In this document: piece by piece, positions 1 to 8,948 of the stretch | How positions within the stretch are numbered: the stretch's first letter is position 1 | Layout: each line of letters begins with the position of its first letter | Assembly: GCA_965232455.1 (NCBI GenBank) | Contig: OZ246981.1 | Location: 4,092,001 to 4,156,000 of the forward strand | Reading direction: 5' to 3' | Length of the DNA: 64,000 nt | Source of the DNA: JBFGFX01 sp965232455 | Lineage (GTDB): Bacteria; Pseudomonadota; Gammaproteobacteria; Steroidobacterales; Woeseiaceae | Position numbers and translations under genes: made by a program | Notes under the pieces: generated by a model | Databases searched by the model: none | What the model saw: only the letters and a program-made list of their open reading frames with translations | Told to the model about the DNA's origin: nothing

Positions 1-969
1 GACGGAGCTTCCAAGGGCCACGCCCGATAACCCCAGCAAAACCAGCTGCACGGACGCCGCCGTGACGATGAACTTCTGGCTGGCGCCCAACGCCTTCATC
101 AGCGCGACGGTATCCATGCGGCGCTGCGCAAAACGCCGTGCGGACATGGCAATCGCGACCGCGCTGAGCAATACGCTGATGACCGCGGTGAGAGACAGGA
201 AACGCTGCGCCCGATCCGCCGCGTTGCCGGCCCGCTCGCTGGAGTCTTCCCGATTGCGCACGCGCACGGATTCCGGCAGGTTCTCTTCCACGGCCTCATA
301 GAACTCGTCGACGACCGAAGCTTCGTCACCGGCCACCAGCAGCGCATAACTGACGCGGCTGCCCTCGTTGATCAGTCCGGTGCGGGGCATGTCCGCCAGA
401 TTGACCATCACCGAAGGCGCCAGCGACGCGAAGCCGATCGATTGGTCGGGCCGATAGGTCAAAACCGCGTCTATCGTGAGGTCCGCCTCGCCCACCGATA
501 CCCGGTCGCCGACGCTCACCCCCAGGCGGGCCATCAGCGCGGCGTCGGCCCATACCTCGCCCGGTGGCGGAACCGTGTCCACTTCCCGCTGTTCACCGAA
601 TAGACGGTCCGCGACCCGCACGCGGCCGCGCAGCGGGTAGGTCTCGTTGACGCCCTTGACCGTCGCCAGCGAACTCTCCTCGCCGGCAAAAATGACGCTG
701 GGAAACGTCTGCGTCTCCGCCGTCGCCAGACCGTAAGCCTGGGCGCTCTGGCGCCACTCCTCGGGAATGGGGTCGGGCGAGCGCAGCCTGAGATCGGCCG
801 CCAGCACTTCGTTGGCCTGCCGGGCAACGGCCTTGCCGATGCGGTCGGTCAGGAAGCCTACGGCGGTCAGCGCCGCGACCGCCAGGGCCACCGCGGCCAG
901 CAGGATCACCACTTCTCCCGACCGCAGCTCGCGGCCGAAACTCCGCACCGCGTAGAGTACCGCCTTCAT
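1..969 (-). CDS. FtsX-family ABC transporter permease (partial, C-terminus outside window)
   Basis: Inner-membrane permease of the MacB/FtsX (YbbP-like) type. About 323 N-terminal residues are visible; the gene runs off the left edge. They show an N-terminal membrane helix (about residues 18-42), a periplasmic MacB-type core domain, and then FtsX-type membrane helices near residues 265-320, including the segment MDTVALMKALGAS. The start is the ATG at 969, which overlaps the stop of the upstream ATPase gene as ATGA and implies translational coupling. By family and gene order it probably works with that ATPase in an envelope or lipoprotein-type export or remodelling system. The exact substrate cannot be read from the sequence. 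Confidence 0.85.
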   Translation of the reverse strand, partial: MKAVLYAVRSFGRELRSGEVVILLAAVALAVAALTAVGFLTDRIGKAVARQANEVLAADLRLRSPDPIPEEWRQSAQAYGLATAETQTFPSVIFAGEESSLATVKGVNETYPLRGRVRVADRLFGEQREVDTVPPPGEVWADAALMARLGVSVGDRVSVGEADLTIDAVLTYRPDQSIGFASLAPSVMVNLADMPRTGLINEGSRVSYALLVAGDEASVVDEFYEAVEENLPESVRVRNREDSSERAGNAADRAQRFLSLTAVISVLLSAVAIAMSARRFAQRRMDTVALMKALGASQKFIVTAASVQLVLLGLSGVALGSSV

Positions 970-1673
970 TTGACGCCACCCGTGTCGGCCACCAGTTTGC
1001 CCGCGTCCAGCCGGATCTCCCGGTCGCAGCGCTCGGCCAGGGAGCGATCGTGGGTGACGAGCACCAGGGTGGTTGATGAGTTGCGGTTCAGCTCGAACAT
1101 GATATTCATGATGTTCTCCCCGGTTTTGGCGTCCAGGTTGCCGGTCGGTTCGTCCGCAAAGAGGACCGCGGGCTCGGTCGCGAATGCGCGCGCGATGGCC
1201 ACCCGCTGCTTCTCACCGCCGGACAACTGCGCCGGATAATGACTGGTCCGCTCTTTGAGACCAACCTGCTCCAGAATCTCGAGCGCGCTTTCGCGCGGCG
1301 AGGCGCTGCCGGCCAGCTCCAGAGGCAACATAACGTTCTCGAGTGCATTGAGCGAGGGCACGAGGTGGAAAGACTGAAACACGAAGCCGACGCTCGCCGC
1401 GCGCACCTGGGCACGTCCGTCTTCGTCCAATTCGGAAAGATTCCAGCCGTCGAGCCAGATCTGGCCGCTGCTGGGAAGGTCCAGCCCCGCCAGCAGGGCC
1501 AGCAGCGTCGATTTGCCGGCGCCGGACGGGCCCACGACGGCAACCGAATCGCCTCGCTCGACCGCGAAACTGACGTCGGAAAGAATGGTCAGACTCCCTT
1601 CGGGGCTGGTAACCTGCTTGGTGACGGCCTCCGTCGCAAGAACCGTTTGAGCACTGGGTGAATCGTTCGACAT
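966..1673 (-). CDS. ABC transporter ATP-binding protein (YbbA/LolD-like)
   Basis: ATPase subunit of 235 aa. It has Walker A GPSGAGKST (residues 48-56), signature LSGGEKQRVAIARA, Walker B VLFADEPTGNLD and an H-loop in VLVTHD, and matches the MacB/LolD subfamily in size. A longer frame extends upstream to 2024, but it lies antisense to the esterase gene. The ATG at 1673 gives the usual N-terminus. That start codon shares the palindrome CATG with the divergent esterase start. The pair with the downstream permease and the divergent tesA reproduces the ybbA-ybbP/tesA arrangement of other gammaproteobacteria. Confidence 0.9.
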   Translation of the reverse strand: MSNDSPSAQTVLATEAVTKQVTSPEGSLTILSDVSFAVERGDSVAVVGPSGAGKSTLLALLAGLDLPSSGQIWLDGWNLSELDEDGRAQVRAASVGFVFQSFHLVPSLNALENVMLPLELAGSASPRESALEILEQVGLKERTSHYPAQLSGGEKQRVAIARAFATEPAVLFADEPTGNLDAKTGENIMNIMFELNRNSSTTLVLVTHDRSLAERCDREIRLDAGKLVADTGGVK

Positions 1674-2307
1674 GCGCGTTTTTTTGACCTTATTACTGTT
1701 GTTGCAATTACTGTCGCCAGCGGCCATCCCGGCATCGGAGGGTCCAGCCGTGATGGTGTTCGGCGACAGCCTGAGCGCCGGGTTCGGCATTGACGTTGAC
1801 CAATCCTGGCCCGCTTTGTTGCAATCCCGGCTCGCATCGGAAGGGTACGAACATCGGGTCGTGAACGCCAGCATCAGCGGCGAAACGACCGAAGGCGGCG
1901 CCACCAGGATCGGAACGGCCCTGGAGAGCTTTGCGCCGGAACTGGTGATCCTGGAACTCGGCGGCAACGACGGACTGCGTGGATTTCCCCCAAAACGCAT
2001 CAAGGACAACCTGCTGACGATCATTCAGACGACGAGGGACAGCGGTGCGGCGATCGTGTTGCTCGGCATTCGGATCCCGACCAACTACGGCCCCCGGTAC
2101 ACGCAGTCCTTCGAGAACGTCTACCGTGAGCTCGCCGAACAGTTCGGCGTGCCCTGGATCGAGTTTTTCATGGACGGCGTCGCGCTGAACGACGATCTGA
2201 TGCAGGATGACGGCATCCACCCCAACGCCGCCGCCCAGTCGATTCTGCTCGACAATGCCTGGCCGATCATTTCGGACGCGCTAGAGGGTAGAATAGCGCC
2301 AAAATAG
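1672..2307 (+). CDS. tesA: TesA-like SGNH/GDSL lysophospholipase, thioesterase or arylesterase
   Basis: Periplasmic SGNH hydrolase of 211 aa, expected to cleave acyl-CoA, lysophospholipid or aryl esters. A hydrophobic signal peptide spans about residues 1-22. Block I is GDSLSAGFG with nucleophile S33, block III is GGND with N99, and block V is DDGIHP with D180 and H183, so the full catalytic set is present. Gene order (divergent from the ybbA-type ATPase, fadD downstream) supports TesA. The ATG overlaps the divergent start codon by two bases, so each promoter must lie inside the other gene. The true substrate is unknown. Confidence 0.9.
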   Translation: MRVFLTLLLLLQLLSPAAIPASEGPAVMVFGDSLSAGFGIDVDQSWPALLQSRLASEGYEHRVVNASISGETTEGGATRIGTALESFAPELVILELGGNDGLRGFPPKRIKDNLLTIIQTTRDSGAAIVLLGIRIPTNYGPRYTQSFENVYRELAEQFGVPWIEFFMDGVALNDDLMQDDGIHPNAAAQSILLDNAWPIISDALEGRIAPK

Positions 2308-2363
2308 CAAAATACGCCGCCGCCTAGGCAGCGGCGACAACACGGCGCAAGGAACCCTATAGA

Positions 2364-4052
2364 GTGGACAAGCCCTGGCTCAAGTCGTACCCGGAAGGTG
2401 TGCCGGAAGACATACCCACACCGCCTTATCAGTCCGTCCGGGACATGATCGAATATCCCATGATCGAGTTCCCGGATCGCTCCGCATTCACCAACATGGG
2501 CACCACCCTGACCTTCAGGGAGTTGGACAAGCTGTCCCTGCAGTTCGCGTGTTTCCTTCAGAACGACCTCGGTCTCGTCAAGGGCGAGCGCGTTGCGATC
2601 ATGCTCCCCAACGTGCTTCAGTATCCGGTCGCGATGGCGGGTATCTTTCGAGCCGGACTCGTAGTGGTCAACGTCAACCCGCTGTACACCGCGCGGGAAC
2701 TGAAACACCAGCTCGCGGATTCGGGCGCCAAGTGCATCATCATCCTCGAGAATTTTGCACATACCCTGGCCGAGGTCATCGGGGACACGAACGTCGAACA
2801 AGTCATCACGACGGGCGTCGGCGATCTCCTGAAGTTTCCCAAAGGCGCAATCACAAACTTCGTGCTTCGCCACGTCAGAAAGGCGGTCCCACCTTATTCC
2901 TTCGATAACCGCATGACGTTCAAGCAGGCGCTTGCCGCCGGCAGCGGCAAGACGCTGAGTCCGGTCGAGCTGGGCTTCGCCGATCTTGCGTTTCTGCAAT
3001 ACACCGGAGGCACCACGGGTGTGTCCAAAGGCGCGATGCTCAGCAACCGCAATATGGTGTTCAACGTGCATCAGGCGCGGGCCTGGCAGCTCGACGTCTA
3101 CGAAGGCATCGGACAGCAAATCTGCGCGATTACGGCGCTGCCGCTCTATCACATCTTTTCGCTTCAGAGTAACTGTCTGTCGATGATGGTGCAGGGCGGG
3201 GAGAACGTCCTGATCACCAACCCGAAGGACATGGAAGGATTCGTCAAGGAGCTGTCGAAACACAAATTCAACTACATCACCGGCGTCAATACCTTGTTCG
3301 CGGCGCTGCTGAACACCCCGGGTTTCGCGGATCTCGACTTCAGCTCGCTGCGTATGACGATCGGCGGCGGCATGGCGGTTCAGGAAGCGGTCTCCAAACA
3401 GTGGTTCGACGTCACCGGCCAGCACATCATGCAGGGTTACGGGTTGACGGAAACCTCGCCGTCGGCGGTCGTGACGCCGCTCGGCGAAACGCGGTTCACC
3501 GGCTCCATAGGCCTGCCGATATCGTCTACGCAGGTGACCATCTGCGACGATGACGGGAAGCCGTTACCCATCGGCGACGTCGGAGAGATCTGCATCCGCG
3601 GTCCGCAGGTCATGGAGGGCTATTGGCAGCGCCCCGAAGAGACGGCCAAGGTCATGCTCGACGGCGGCTGGTTGCGCACGGGCGATATCGGCCGCATGGA
3701 CGAAGACGGTTTCATTTTCATCGAGGACCGCAAGAAGGACATGATCCTCGTGTCCGCGTTCAACGTCTACCCCAACGAAATCGAAGGCGTCGTCGTACAG
3801 ATGGACGGCGTGCTCGAGGCCGCCGCCATCGGCAAGCCCGACGCGAAATCCGGCGAGGTGGTGAAGCTGTTTGTCGTACGCACCGATGACTCGGTCACCG
3901 AAGACGACATCATAAAACACTGCCGCGACAACCTGACCGGCTACAAGGTGCCCAAGGAGATCGAGTTTCGCGACGATCTGCCGAAGACCAACGTCGGCAA
4001 GATCCTTCGGCGCGAGCTGCGCGAGGAAGAAATCGCCAGGCAAAAGGCGTAG
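2364..4052 (+). CDS. fadD: Long-chain fatty acid-CoA ligase
   Basis: Acyl-CoA synthetase of 562 aa that activates fatty acids through an acyl-AMP. The ATP/AMP signature YTGGTTGVSKGAM lies at residues 213-225. The second motif GYGLTETSP, the motif WLRTGDIGRMDEDGF and the C-terminal lysine region PKTNVGKILRREL are all present, giving full FadD length. The start is a GTG at 2364, preceded by AAGGAA at about 2349. A short GC-rich inverted repeat without a T tract lies in the 56-nt gap after tesA, so co-transcription with tesA is possible. Both genes act on fatty acyl groups. Confidence 0.93.
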   Translation: MDKPWLKSYPEGVPEDIPTPPYQSVRDMIEYPMIEFPDRSAFTNMGTTLTFRELDKLSLQFACFLQNDLGLVKGERVAIMLPNVLQYPVAMAGIFRAGLVVVNVNPLYTARELKHQLADSGAKCIIILENFAHTLAEVIGDTNVEQVITTGVGDLLKFPKGAITNFVLRHVRKAVPPYSFDNRMTFKQALAAGSGKTLSPVELGFADLAFLQYTGGTTGVSKGAMLSNRNMVFNVHQARAWQLDVYEGIGQQICAITALPLYHIFSLQSNCLSMMVQGGENVLITNPKDMEGFVKELSKHKFNYITGVNTLFAALLNTPGFADLDFSSLRMTIGGGMAVQEAVSKQWFDVTGQHIMQGYGLTETSPSAVVTPLGETRFTGSIGLPISSTQVTICDDDGKPLPIGDVGEICIRGPQVMEGYWQRPEETAKVMLDGGWLRTGDIGRMDEDGFIFIEDRKKDMILVSAFNVYPNEIEGVVVQMDGVLEAAAIGKPDAKSGEVVKLFVVRTDDSVTEDDIIKHCRDNLTGYKVPKEIEFRDDLPKTNVGKILRRELREEEIARQKA

Positions 4053-4078
4053 ACGTACACAAAACCTCGTACCGAGCA

Positions 4079-4102
4079 GGTCGCCGGTCCTGACGGGCGA
4101 CC
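4079..4102. terminator. Possible shared terminator hairpin between convergent fadD and hemE
   Basis: Perfect 7-bp inverted repeat GGTCGCC / GGCGACC with a 10-nt loop, located in the 53-nt gap between two convergent stop codons. There is no clear T tract on either side, so this is a weak call made mostly on position. Confidence 0.35.
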
Positions 4103-4105
4103 CGC

Positions 4106-5173
4106 CTAATCGTGATACTGCGGACTCAGCCGGTGCACCGCATCAACCAGCACACCGAGATGCTCCGGGTCGATGTCGGGGGTGATTCCGTGCCCCAGAT
4201 TGAATACGTGCCCCGGCCCTTTGCCGTAACTGGCCAGCACCTCGCCCACGCTTCGCTCGATGACGTCGGGCGCCTCGCGTAAGACCGCCGGATTCAGGTT
4301 TCCCTGCAAGGCGACCCTGTCGTCCACGTACATGCGTGCGGTCGCCAGGTCCGTTGTCCAGTCAACGCCGAGCGCGTCGCATCCGGTCTCGGCCATCGTC
4401 TCCAGCATGACGCCGGCGCCTTTCGTGAACAGAATGACCGGAATCCGACGCCCGTCCCGCTCGCTGAGCAACCCGTCCAGGATCGACTGCATGGGCGCCA
4501 GCGAAAACCGACGATAGTCCTCCGGTTCGAGCACCGCGCCCCAGGTGTCGAAAATCATCAGCGCCTGCGCGCCGGATTCGACCTGCGCGTTGAGATAAGC
4601 CGTGGTCGTCTTCGCCACGGTCGCCAGCAGTTCGTCGAGCAGCGCCGGGTCCTCCGCGGCAAGTCCTTTGATGGTCGCGAAGTCGCGGCTCGAACGACCT
4701 TCGACCATGTAGGTGCCGACCGTCCAGGGACTCCCCGCGAAGCCGATCAGCGGCACTTGGCCGTCGAGTTCGCGGCGAATCAGGGCCACGGCGTCGAATA
4801 CGTAACCAAGCGCCTGCGCGACGTCGGGCGCGGCAAGTTTCCTGATCTGGGCCGCGCTGCGCACGGGGCTCTTGAAGCGCGGACCTTCGCCCGACTCGAA
4901 GTAGAGCCCGAGACCCATCGCATCCGGAACGGTCAAAATGTCGGAAAAGAGGATCGCGGCGTCCAGCCGGAAGCGTCTGAGCGGCTGCAGCGTGACCTCG
5001 CAGGCGAGCTCTGGATTGCCGCAGAGGCTCATGAAGTCACCCGCCCTGGCGCGCAACTCGCGATACTCGGGCAGGTAGCGCCCGGCCTGACGCATGATCC
5101 ACAGCGGCGTCCGCGGCACCGGTTCACGCATCAATGCGCGCAGCAGTAGGTCGTTTTTCAGTTCAGCCGGCAT
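4106..5173 (-). CDS. hemE: Uroporphyrinogen decarboxylase
   Basis: Decarboxylates uroporphyrinogen III to coproporphyrinogen III in heme synthesis. The protein is 355 aa from the ATG at 5173. The signature IMRQAGRYLPEYR lies at residues 26-38, followed by ILFSDILTVPDAMG, GFAGSPWT and the C-terminal NLGHGI region. A longer start at 5197 would run into pyrF. The ATG at 5173 leaves an 8-nt gap after the pyrF stop and has GAGACGA upstream, so it is preferred. The gene is last in the minus-strand run aroK-aroB-dgt-pyrF-hemE. Confidence 0.95.
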   Translation of the reverse strand: MPAELKNDLLLRALMREPVPRTPLWIMRQAGRYLPEYRELRARAGDFMSLCGNPELACEVTLQPLRRFRLDAAILFSDILTVPDAMGLGLYFESGEGPRFKSPVRSAAQIRKLAAPDVAQALGYVFDAVALIRRELDGQVPLIGFAGSPWTVGTYMVEGRSSRDFATIKGLAAEDPALLDELLATVAKTTTAYLNAQVESGAQALMIFDTWGAVLEPEDYRRFSLAPMQSILDGLLSERDGRRIPVILFTKGAGVMLETMAETGCDALGVDWTTDLATARMYVDDRVALQGNLNPAVLREAPDVIERSVGEVLASYGKGPGHVFNLGHGITPDIDPEHLGVLVDAVHRLSPQYHD

Positions 5174-5180
5174 ATTCGTC

Positions 5181-5891
5181 TCAAAACTGTGCTGCAATGC
5201 TTGCCTGGATCGATTCGGCGGCGGCCCGCGGATTCTCGGCGTCGCGAATCGGCCGACCGACGACGATGTAGTCCGCGCCGTTGCCGAACGCTTTCTCGAC
5301 GCTGACGACGCGTTTCTGATCCCCCACCGGCTTGTTGTCCACCGGACGGATACCCGGAGTGATCACCAGCAGCTTGTGGTCGATATGCTCTCTGAGCTTC
5401 GGCGCCTCGAGTCCCGAGGAGATTACCCCATCGCAACCGGACTCGAGCGCCCGTTTCGCTCGCGACAGAACCAGCGACTCCAGGTCGCAGTCGAAGCCCA
5501 GGTCGTCGAGGTCGCCGCGATCCAGGCTCGTCAGCACGGTGACGGCCAGCACCTTCAGTGCGTCACCCTTGTTTTCCGCGGCCGCCTCCATGATCGACTG
5601 ATTGCCGTGTACGGTGACAAAACTCGCGCCCCGATCCTTGAGCTGGCGGACGGCCGACCCCACGGTCGCCGGAATATCGAAGAATTTGAGATCCGCGAAC
5701 ACCTTTTTGCCCCGCGCCAGCATCCAGTCGAGCAACTCGAAGTATTCGCCGGTCATCATCAGCTCGAGTCCGAGCTTGTAAAACGTCACGGCGTCGCCCA
5801 GCTCGTCCGCAAGCGAACGAGCCCGGGTGCAATCGGGCACGTCCATCGCAAATATCAGTCGATCGTTCGTCAGTATGGATTTGTCGGTCAC
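5181..5891 (-). CDS. pyrF: Orotidine 5'-phosphate decarboxylase
   Basis: Converts OMP to UMP, the last step of pyrimidine synthesis. The 236 aa form a single TIM barrel. The catalytic motif DLKFFDIPATV gives the charged D67-K69-D72 array. The substrate-binding segment FYKLGLELM and the phosphate-binding end VVGRPI are also present. Length matches bacterial PyrF. It sits 8 nt upstream of hemE and 97 nt downstream of dgt, so it is likely co-transcribed with hemE. Confidence 0.95.
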   Translation of the reverse strand: MTDKSILTNDRLIFAMDVPDCTRARSLADELGDAVTFYKLGLELMMTGEYFELLDWMLARGKKVFADLKFFDIPATVGSAVRQLKDRGASFVTVHGNQSIMEAAAENKGDALKVLAVTVLTSLDRGDLDDLGFDCDLESLVLSRAKRALESGCDGVISSGLEAPKLREHIDHKLLVITPGIRPVDNKPVGDQKRVVSVEKAFGNGADYIVVGRPIRDAENPRAAAESIQASIAAQF

Positions 5892-5988
5892 GGGACTACG
5901 GTTCTCTCGATGTCGGCAACGCGGCGCATGATAACACCGGAGCGGATACGGGCCAGTCGCCCGCCAGAATGGGCAACGGGCGACCCCC

Positions 5989-7125
5989 CTATTTCAAGCG
6001 CTCGTATTCCTTGATTGCAAAACGATCCGTCATGCCGGCCACGTAGTCGGCAACCACGCGCGCCCTGCCCGTCTCGTCGGCCTCCGCCGCGGCGGCGGAG
6101 AATTCGTTTGGCATTGGCGTCTCGCCGCTCATGTACTTCTCGAACAGCGTCCGCAGCATGTCACGAGCCCTGTCGGTCATTTCGCGAACCTTGCGGTGTT
6201 TGTAGAGGTTGGCCGTCAAAAAGCGTTTCAACGCTACATGCTGTGCATACACTTCGTCGCTGAATGCGACGAGCAGCTGCGTCTGTTCCCGAACGTCGTC
6301 GATGTTTTGCGGCGCGAGGGCCGCAATTCTGGCCTTCGTGGCCGTAATCAGGTCGGTCACGACGTAGTCGATCATTCGGCGAATGATCTCGTAGACGAAA
6401 CGCCGGTCCTCGATGTCGGGATATTTCCGCCGCACCTCCCGGTACGGCCGGTCGAACAGCGGCTCATCCGCGAGCTGCTCGGTCGTCAGCAGACCGGCAC
6501 GGATGCCGTCGTCGACGTCGTGGTTGTTGTACGCAATCGCGTCGGCGATATTCGCCAGCTGCGCTTCCAGTCCCGGCTGTCTGCGGTTCAGAAACCGCTC
6601 CCCGAGTTCGCCCAGCTCCCGCGCGTTTCGTGCCGAACAATGCTTGAGGATTCCCTCACGGGTCTCAAAAGTGAGATTGAGCCCGGGAAAGTCTGCGTAT
6701 TTCGCCTCCAGCTGATCGACGACCCGCAGCGACTGCAGATTGTGCTCGAAGCCCCCGTAGTCGCGCATACAGGTATTGAGCGCATCCTGGCCGGCGTGTC
6801 CGAAAGGCGTGTGTCCCAAATCGTGAGCCAGCGATATCGCTTCGACGAGCGACTCGTTGAGATCCAACGCGCGCGCAACGGTCCGCGCAATCTGCGCCAC
6901 CTCCAGGGAATGGGTGAGACGGGTGCGGTAGAGGTCGCCCTCATGATTCACGAACACCTGCGTTTTGTACATGAGGCGCCGGAACGCCGTGCTGTGCACG
7001 ATCCGGTCCCGGTCACGTTGAAACTCGCCCCGGTACGGCGACGCCGTTTCGGCGTAACGGCGGCCGCGGCTGGACGCCTCGCACGCCGCGTAAGGCGCCA
7101 GGAAGTGCCCGCTGTCCGCCGTCAA
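5989..7125 (-). CDS. dgt: Deoxyguanosinetriphosphate triphosphohydrolase-like protein (HD domain)
   Basis: HD-superfamily dNTP triphosphohydrolase, 378 aa, of the shorter Dgt-like class. Metal and catalytic motifs are RLTHSLEVAQIAR, AHDLGHTPFGHAG and DAIAYNNHDVDDG. The reading frame is open far upstream into aroB. The best start is a TTG at 7125, one base after the aroB stop, with GAGG about 10 nt upstream; it gives an N-terminus typical of the family (LAPYAA...SRGRRYAE). It probably cleaves dNTPs to deoxynucleoside plus tripolyphosphate. Preference for dGTP is inferred, not visible. Confidence 0.9.
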   Translation of the reverse strand: MTADSGHFLAPYAACEASSRGRRYAETASPYRGEFQRDRDRIVHSTAFRRLMYKTQVFVNHEGDLYRTRLTHSLEVAQIARTVARALDLNESLVEAISLAHDLGHTPFGHAGQDALNTCMRDYGGFEHNLQSLRVVDQLEAKYADFPGLNLTFETREGILKHCSARNARELGELGERFLNRRQPGLEAQLANIADAIAYNNHDVDDGIRAGLLTTEQLADEPLFDRPYREVRRKYPDIEDRRFVYEIIRRMIDYVVTDLITATKARIAALAPQNIDDVREQTQLLVAFSDEVYAQHVALKRFLTANLYKHRKVREMTDRARDMLRTLFEKYMSGETPMPNEFSAAAAEADETGRARVVADYVAGMTDRFAIKEYERLK

Positions 7126-7126
7126 A

Positions 7127-8200
7127 TCAGGGAGCCTCGGCTGCAAGAACCTGCCGGAGCCGCGTCTCCGAAACGTTGTCGCTGACGAAAGCGCGGCCCA
7201 GGGACTGGAGCAGAATGAACCGAAGCCGCTTTCCGAGCACTTTCTTGTCGAGCTGCATCGCGGCACGCAGGCTCGAGGCGTCGACACCCGACACACTGAC
7301 CGGTAGACCTGCCGCTTCGATGAGGTTTCGCAGCCGATCCCGCTCGCCGATCTCTATGTCGCTGAGCGCGGCGGCCATGACCATACCGGCAGCCACCGCC
7401 TCTCCGTGCAACCATTCACCGTAGCCGGCGCTGTTTTCGATGGCGTGGCCGAACGTGTGTCCAAAATTGAGCAACGCGCGCCTGCCGCGCTCTTTTTCGT
7501 CTTCGGCGACCACCGCGGCCTTGATTTCGCAGGACCGCGCAATCGCGCGCGCAAGCGCGGCCGGATCTCGGCCTATCAGTTCCGCCATGTGCTCTTCGAG
7601 CCAACTCAGATACTCGAGATCGACGATAGCCCCGTGTTTGATGACTTCGGCAAGGCCCGCCCGTAACTCCCGGTCCGGCAAGCTCGTGAGCGTATCCGTG
7701 TCGATCAGCACGAGCCCCGGCTGATGGAAAGCGCCAATCAGGTTTTTACCGCCGGGATGATTGACGCCGGTCTTGCCGCCGACCGAGGAATCGACCTGGG
7801 CGAGCAGCGTCGTGGGCACCTGCACGAACGACACGCCGCGCATGTAACAGGCTGCCGCAAACCCCGCAATGTCACCGACGACGCCGCCGCCGAGCGCGAT
7901 AACCGTCGTATCCCGATTGGCGCCCGACTCGACGAGACCGTCGATCACGGTGTTTGCCGTCGCCAGGGTCTTGTGGACCTCGCCGTCCGGCAGGATTACC
8001 GACCGCACCGCCTTGCCTTCGAGATTCGCGCGCAACGCGTCGAGGTATATCGGCGCCACGGTCTCGTTACTGACCACCAGGCAATCGGCGCCCGCGACGT
8101 GGGCGGAGAGCTCAAATCCGCCGCCGAGCAATCCGTTGCCGATGACTATCGGGTAACTGCGCTCGCCGAGCTCGACGTTGACGGTGGTTTGCGTGGGCAT
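7127..8200 (-). CDS. aroB: 3-dehydroquinate synthase
   Basis: Second step of the shikimate pathway (DAHP to 3-dehydroquinate; NAD and a divalent metal are required). 357 aa from the ATG at 8200. The NAD-binding glycine motif GGGVVGDIAGFAA, the segment VPTTLLAQVDSSVGGKTGV, and the metal ligands in EVIKHG and NFGHTFGHAIE are all visible. It follows aroK with a 126-nt gap and is almost contiguous with dgt (1 nt). This is the classical aroK-aroB order downstream of the pil genes. Confidence 0.95.
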   Translation of the reverse strand: MPTQTTVNVELGERSYPIVIGNGLLGGGFELSAHVAGADCLVVSNETVAPIYLDALRANLEGKAVRSVILPDGEVHKTLATANTVIDGLVESGANRDTTVIALGGGVVGDIAGFAAACYMRGVSFVQVPTTLLAQVDSSVGGKTGVNHPGGKNLIGAFHQPGLVLIDTDTLTSLPDRELRAGLAEVIKHGAIVDLEYLSWLEEHMAELIGRDPAALARAIARSCEIKAAVVAEDEKERGRRALLNFGHTFGHAIENSAGYGEWLHGEAVAAGMVMAAALSDIEIGERDRLRNLIEAAGLPVSVSGVDASSLRAAMQLDKKVLGKRLRFILLQSLGRAFVSDNVSETRLRQVLAAEAP

Positions 8201-8326
8201 TGCCGCGGCCAGGGGATTCGGACCCGGCAAAGATTACCCGTTCGCCCGGCGATACCCAAATTCATCGTTGTGATCCGTTCCAGAACCCCCTGTCGGAGTG
8301 TCGGATGTCGGCCCGGAGCCGGCAGA

Positions 8327-8836
8327 TCAGAGGGCCTCGAAGATTTCCTTCGCAACCGCGTTGACGCGGCGCCCGTCCGTGTTGACGACCAGGTCCGCAA
8401 TCTCCCGATAAAGCGGATCGCGGTCGGCCATCAGGGCTTCGAGCACCTGACGCGGGTCCTCGGCGGCGAGCAGCGGACGCTCCCGGCCACGCCGCGTTCG
8501 TTCGAGCTGCTGGTCGACGCTGGTTTGCAGGTAGACGACGAAGCCGCGCGCGCCAAGACGGCTGCGCGTTTTCTCGTCGACAACCGCGCCGCCGCCGGTC
8601 GCCAGCACCATGCCCTGCTGCTGGGACAGATCGTCGAGTACCTTTGCCTCACGCTTCCGGAATCCCGCCTCCCCTTCTTTCTCGAAGATGAACGGTATGT
8701 CAACACCCGTGCGCGATTCGATTTCGTCATCGGAATCCACAAAGGACTTGTGCAGCATGCGCGCAAGCTGGCGGCCGACGGCCGATTTGCCTGCGCCCAT
8801 GGGGCCGATAAGAAACAGATTATTGGGGGAACTCAT
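8327..8836 (-). CDS. aroK: Shikimate kinase
   Basis: Phosphorylates shikimate at the 3-hydroxyl. 169 aa from the ATG at 8836. The P-loop GPMGAGKS is at residues 10-17. The shikimate-binding SDDEIE, the GGGAV motif and the lid region RRGRERPLL are present. A further in-frame ATG at 8887 would add 17 residues, but it abuts a strong hairpin and gives an N-terminus not seen in AroK, so the shorter start is preferred. It is first in the aroK-aroB pair, downstream of pilQ. Confidence 0.95.
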   Translation of the reverse strand: MSSPNNLFLIGPMGAGKSAVGRQLARMLHKSFVDSDDEIESRTGVDIPFIFEKEGEAGFRKREAKVLDDLSQQQGMVLATGGGAVVDEKTRSRLGARGFVVYLQTSVDQQLERTRRGRERPLLAAEDPRQVLEALMADRDPLYREIADLVVNTDGRRVNAVAKEIFEAL

Positions 8837-8887
8837 CAAACAACCAGGCGGTGGTGGACATTCGTAAATTGGCGGGACAAAGGGCAT

Positions 8888-8915
8888 GCAAGGGGTTGAT
8901 CTCTCAACCCCTTGC
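8888..8915 (-). terminator. Perfect 12-bp hairpin between pilQ and aroK
   Basis: Arms GCAAGGGGTTGA and its exact complement with a TCTC loop, in the gap between the pilQ stop and the aroK start. The transcript would carry a very stable stem but no U tract follows. It is therefore either an intrinsic-like attenuator, a Rho-linked end or an RNA-processing and stability element that separates pilus and shikimate expression. Confidence 0.5.
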
Positions 8916-8948
8916 CGCGTCGTAGTCTAAAACGTGCCTAACGGCGAA

